A stretch of DNA of 64,000 bases from Thalassobacillus devorans MSP14 (GTDB lineage: Bacteria > Bacillota > Bacilli > Bacillales > Halobacillaceae), in NCBI RefSeq assembly GCF_000496835.1, contig NZ_KI543236.1:304669-368668 (forward strand), written 5' to 3'. The notes under the pieces are model-generated. The model saw nothing but the letters and a program-made list of their open reading frames with translations. It was not told the origin of the DNA and made no database searches. Positions 62,190-64,000 of this stretch are shown here, piece after piece (the first letter of the stretch is position 1; the number at the start of each line of letters is the position of its first letter). A program made the translations under genes and the position numbers.

Positions 62190-62972
62190 ATGGCTGAAAA
62201 GTTAAAAGAAGCAGCTCTGGAAATATATGAAGCAGAAAAAGATCGTCAGCCAATCGCCCCTTTTACAGAAAGAGATGCCACTATTTCTGTTGACGATGCT
62301 TACCAAATTCAATTGAATTATGTGGAAGAGCGGAAGCGAAATGGTGCTGTCATCAACGGGAAAAAGATTGGACTGACAAGTAAAGCGATGCAGGAAATGC
62401 TGGATGTGGATCGTCCTGACTATGGTCACATACTGGATGATATGGTCTATTCCGACCAATCCCCGATTGATGCAGACCGTTTTATTGCCCCAAGAGTAGA
62501 ATTTGAAATCGCATTTGTATTGAAGCATTCCCTTAAGGGGCCAAGACTTACCCTGGACGATGTGAAACAGGCCATCGATTATGTGGTTCCTGCTGCAGAA
62601 CTGATTGACAGCCGAATAAAGGATTGGAAAATCAAGTTCGAGGATACGGTAGCAGATAACGGATCATCTGCAGGTGTGGTGTTTGGGGAAGGAAAGAAAG
62701 CATTAGAGGAACTTGACCTTCCGAACATTGAAATGACCGTCTATCAAAATGGGGAATTTCTTGATCGTGCCAAGGGTTCCGCGGTCCTGGGGAACCCTTT
62801 GGAAGGGGTCGTATGGCTTGCCAATGCTCTAGCTGAATATAATATCGCATTAAATGCGGGAGAGAGTATTCTGGCAGGCGCCCTGGCTAAAGCTGTCCCT
62901 GTAAAAAATGGAGATTCGTTCAAAGCTGAATTTGAAGGTTTGGGAACAGTAGCGATTGAATTTGGAAAATAG
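62190..62972 (+). CDS. 2-hydroxypenta-2,4-dienoate hydratase (DmpE/MhpD/HsaE type)
   Basis: A protein of about 260 residues of the fumarylacetoacetate-hydrolase-like hydratase/decarboxylase family. Segments: DAYQIQLNYVEERK, GKKIGLTSKAMQEMLDVDRPDYGH near residue 55 (in part), APRVEFEIAFVL near 95 with the metal glutamates, AAELIDSRIKDWKIKFEDTVADN near 135 (in part) and GNPLEGVVWLANAL near 210. It hydrates the dienoate to 4-hydroxy-2-oxovalerate for the aldolase. 4-oxalocrotonate decarboxylase is a related alternative, but no tautomerase or semialdehyde dehydrogenase is present. The frame is open to ATG 62163; ATG 62190 is preferred. Confidence 0.9.
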   Translation: MAEKLKEAALEIYEAEKDRQPIAPFTERDATISVDDAYQIQLNYVEERKRNGAVINGKKIGLTSKAMQEMLDVDRPDYGHILDDMVYSDQSPIDADRFIAPRVEFEIAFVLKHSLKGPRLTLDDVKQAIDYVVPAAELIDSRIKDWKIKFEDTVADNGSSAGVVFGEGKKALEELDLPNIEMTVYQNGEFLDRAKGSAVLGNPLEGVVWLANALAEYNIALNAGESILAGALAKAVPVKNGDSFKAEFEGLGTVAIEFGK

Positions 62973-63070
62973 CATTTTCAAAAATGTGAATGCTGCTTGC
63001 CTTCTATGTACAGTATGAGAAGTTTTTGCAGGGAATTTGAAGAAATTCAAAGAAGTTGGTTATCAAACAC

Positions 63071-63117
63071 TGACAGCTGATGTTAGAAAATCAAATACAT
63101 TCAAACATTAGCTGTCA
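63071..63117 (+). terminator. Probable terminator after the hydratase operon
   Basis: 14-bp stem with one mismatch and a long loop, followed only by a weak T-rich tract, about 100 bases after the hydratase stop. Confidence 0.5.
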
Positions 63118-63369
63118 TTGTATTGTAAGCGCTTTTATTTAAAATGAAAGTTAATCATTATTAAAAGGTGACTAACCTAAGAAGAATAACCAATGCAAGT
63201 TTAAAAAGAGGCAGTTGATTACTAGACGATTAAGTTGCTATTTACACCAAAAATAGAACCTTCCTATTTATTATAGAGTTTATTTTAGTTTCTAAGTATT
63301 ATTGGTCAGTTGTCCGATTATATTCACTACCAATCTAATATCAACCATTTAGTATTGTTGTTGAGTAAT

Positions 63370-63385
63370 TTGATAGCGCTTACAA
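63370..63385 (+). promoter_or_regulatory. cre box (CcpA operator) D
   Basis: TTGATAGCGCTTACAA is the exact reverse complement of cre box A (56884-56899). It lies 465 bases before the gene at 63851; no further similarity to the duplicated promoter surrounds it. Confidence 0.7.
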
Positions 63386-63850
63386 AACAAAGCCGAAATT
63401 ACCCAGAACTCTTTTTAGTTGTCTAAGTATATTCGAATATTTCAAATCATTTTTTCCTTTAAATACAGTGAATATAGGATTGACTTTAAACCTTCACTAA
63501 CATCTTCTAATCAAACTCCGTATTACGAGGCGAGATATTAGTATTGAGTAAAATCGTCTAACATACTATCTCTGAGTTTCCACCCATCTACATCAATTCA
63601 GCTAGAAACAACACTTAAGTTGTACTATCAATTATGTGTCCCAAGTCTTGGAGGTATTCCATAATCAACATATCATGTGTTCCGTTTTTCCAATTCATAT
63701 AGGTTTTGTGGTTTGTGATAAAACTTTTCTGATGCCCTATTCATATCTAATTTAATTTTTTATGAGGCGGTGATAATTAAGTAAAAGTGTTACCTGAAAA
63801 CTATTAAGTAAAGAAACTTTCAATCCAGAAGTCCAAGGAGGGTTATTCTA

Positions 63851-64000
63851 ATGGAACATAAAAAAACATCACATTGCTGCAGTATGAGTCGGAGCGATAT
63901 TGTACAAACTGACGGTGCTTCTACTTCAAATTTGGATTTCATAGAAAAGTCTTCTTTTTCTGTGGGAGTTGGATCAGCAAAAAAAGAGGTCTACATACCT
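63851..64000 (+). CDS. Probable formylglycine-generating enzyme (SUMF1-type), N-terminal part
   Basis: The first 50 codons of a gene running out of the window, with CAAGGAGGG seven bases before ATG. The product starts MEHKKTSHCCSMSRSD and ends at KKEVYIP. A double cysteine near the start and a V-x-I-P segment leading into the fold are typical of bacterial formylglycine-generating enzymes, whose next residues are usually GG-x-F-x-MG. Such enzymes activate sulfatases. Only the N terminus is visible, so the call is tentative. Confidence 0.55.
   Translation, partial: MEHKKTSHCCSMSRSDIVQTDGASTSNLDFIEKSSFSVGVGSAKKEVYIP

Larger units (their letters stand above)
62973..63850. other. 878-base AT-rich region without a gene
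   Basis: No convincing ORF on either strand. It contains a hairpin at 63071-63117 (TGACAGCTGATGTT/AACATTAGCTGTCA), a weak cre-like site at 63123-63138 and a perfect cre at 63370-63385. It may be a decayed gene or a long regulatory region for the gene at 63851. Confidence 0.6.

Noticed and set aside
50989..62972. Claim of steroid degradation because of the hsa-like gene set
   Set aside because: No ketosteroid dehydrogenase, 9-alpha-hydroxylase or side-chain beta-oxidation genes are present; the same set could handle many phenols.
63361..63850. Third copy of the duplicated promoter region at cre box D
   Set aside because: Only the 16-base cre matches; flanking sequence does not align with copies A and B.
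1..64000. CRISPR array, prophage, transposon, toxin-antitoxin or defence system
   Set aside because: No direct-repeat array, transposase, integrase, terminase, or recognisable defence domain was seen in the translated frames.

Overview
The window looks like a chromosomal segment of a low-GC Gram-positive bacterium of the Bacillaceae. The evidence is the yjcG/yjcH pair at the left edge, strong AGGAGG-type ribosome binding sites, TTG and GTG starts, CcpA-type cre boxes, intrinsic terminators, cobalamin riboswitches and a tRNA-Val like that of Bacillus. The exact genus cannot be read from the sequence; the gene set would suit a soil or salt-tolerant species. I saw no phage, transposase, CRISPR array or rRNA.

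Layout. 1-6000: end of yjcG, yjcH, a tRNA-Val, a TDT/SLAC1 anion transporter, then an aromatic-acid module (FAD monooxygenase, Dabb protein, AAHS transporter). 6039-10646: a TetR regulator divergent from an MMPL exporter and a heptad-repeat secreted protein; the MMPL gene carries an apparent one-base shift at its start. 10795-25005: a cobalamin locus of 15 genes under two B12 riboswitches. It covers adenosylation, corrin amidation, uptake (BtuFCD), corrinoid remodelling (a BtuD-CbiZ fusion), nucleotide loop assembly and lower-ligand synthesis (BluB). 25156-29892: an aminotransferase, amidohydrolase and SSS symporter operon behind a structured leader with an attenuator-like fold. 30132-34662: a broken TetR-like gene, an MDR oxidoreductase, a DUF421 protein and an OPT transporter. 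34880-38247: a 50-residue small ORF, then a BCCT betaine transporter next to an EgtB-like sulfoxide synthase. 38509-48949: pyroglutamyl peptidase, then a peptide-catabolism cluster (amidohydrolase, Lrp regulator, M42 peptidase, DppA, a Dpp-type ABC transporter, DUF3899). 49203-50731: DUF2975, XRE and DUF817 proteins.

50989-62972 is the most interesting region: a complete meta-cleavage pathway for a phenolic compound. A two-component flavin monooxygenase (55654-56865 with reductase 60838-61317) should make a catechol. A type I extradiol dioxygenase, an alpha/beta hydrolase, a dienoate hydratase, an aldolase and an acylating acetaldehyde dehydrogenase then take it to pyruvate and acetyl-CoA. 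This matches the composition of the actinobacterial hsaABCDEFG set. Added parts are a one-step regulator joining XylR_N and V4R sensor domains to a PucR-type helix-turn-helix, an FAD synthetase paralogue inside the reductase operon, a metallo-beta-lactamase-fold lipoprotein, and a ~140 bp promoter region with a cre box duplicated in front of the lipoprotein and the monooxygenase. The window ends in the first 50 codons of a probable formylglycine-generating enzyme.

All functional assignments come from reading motifs and from memory of families; no database search was run.
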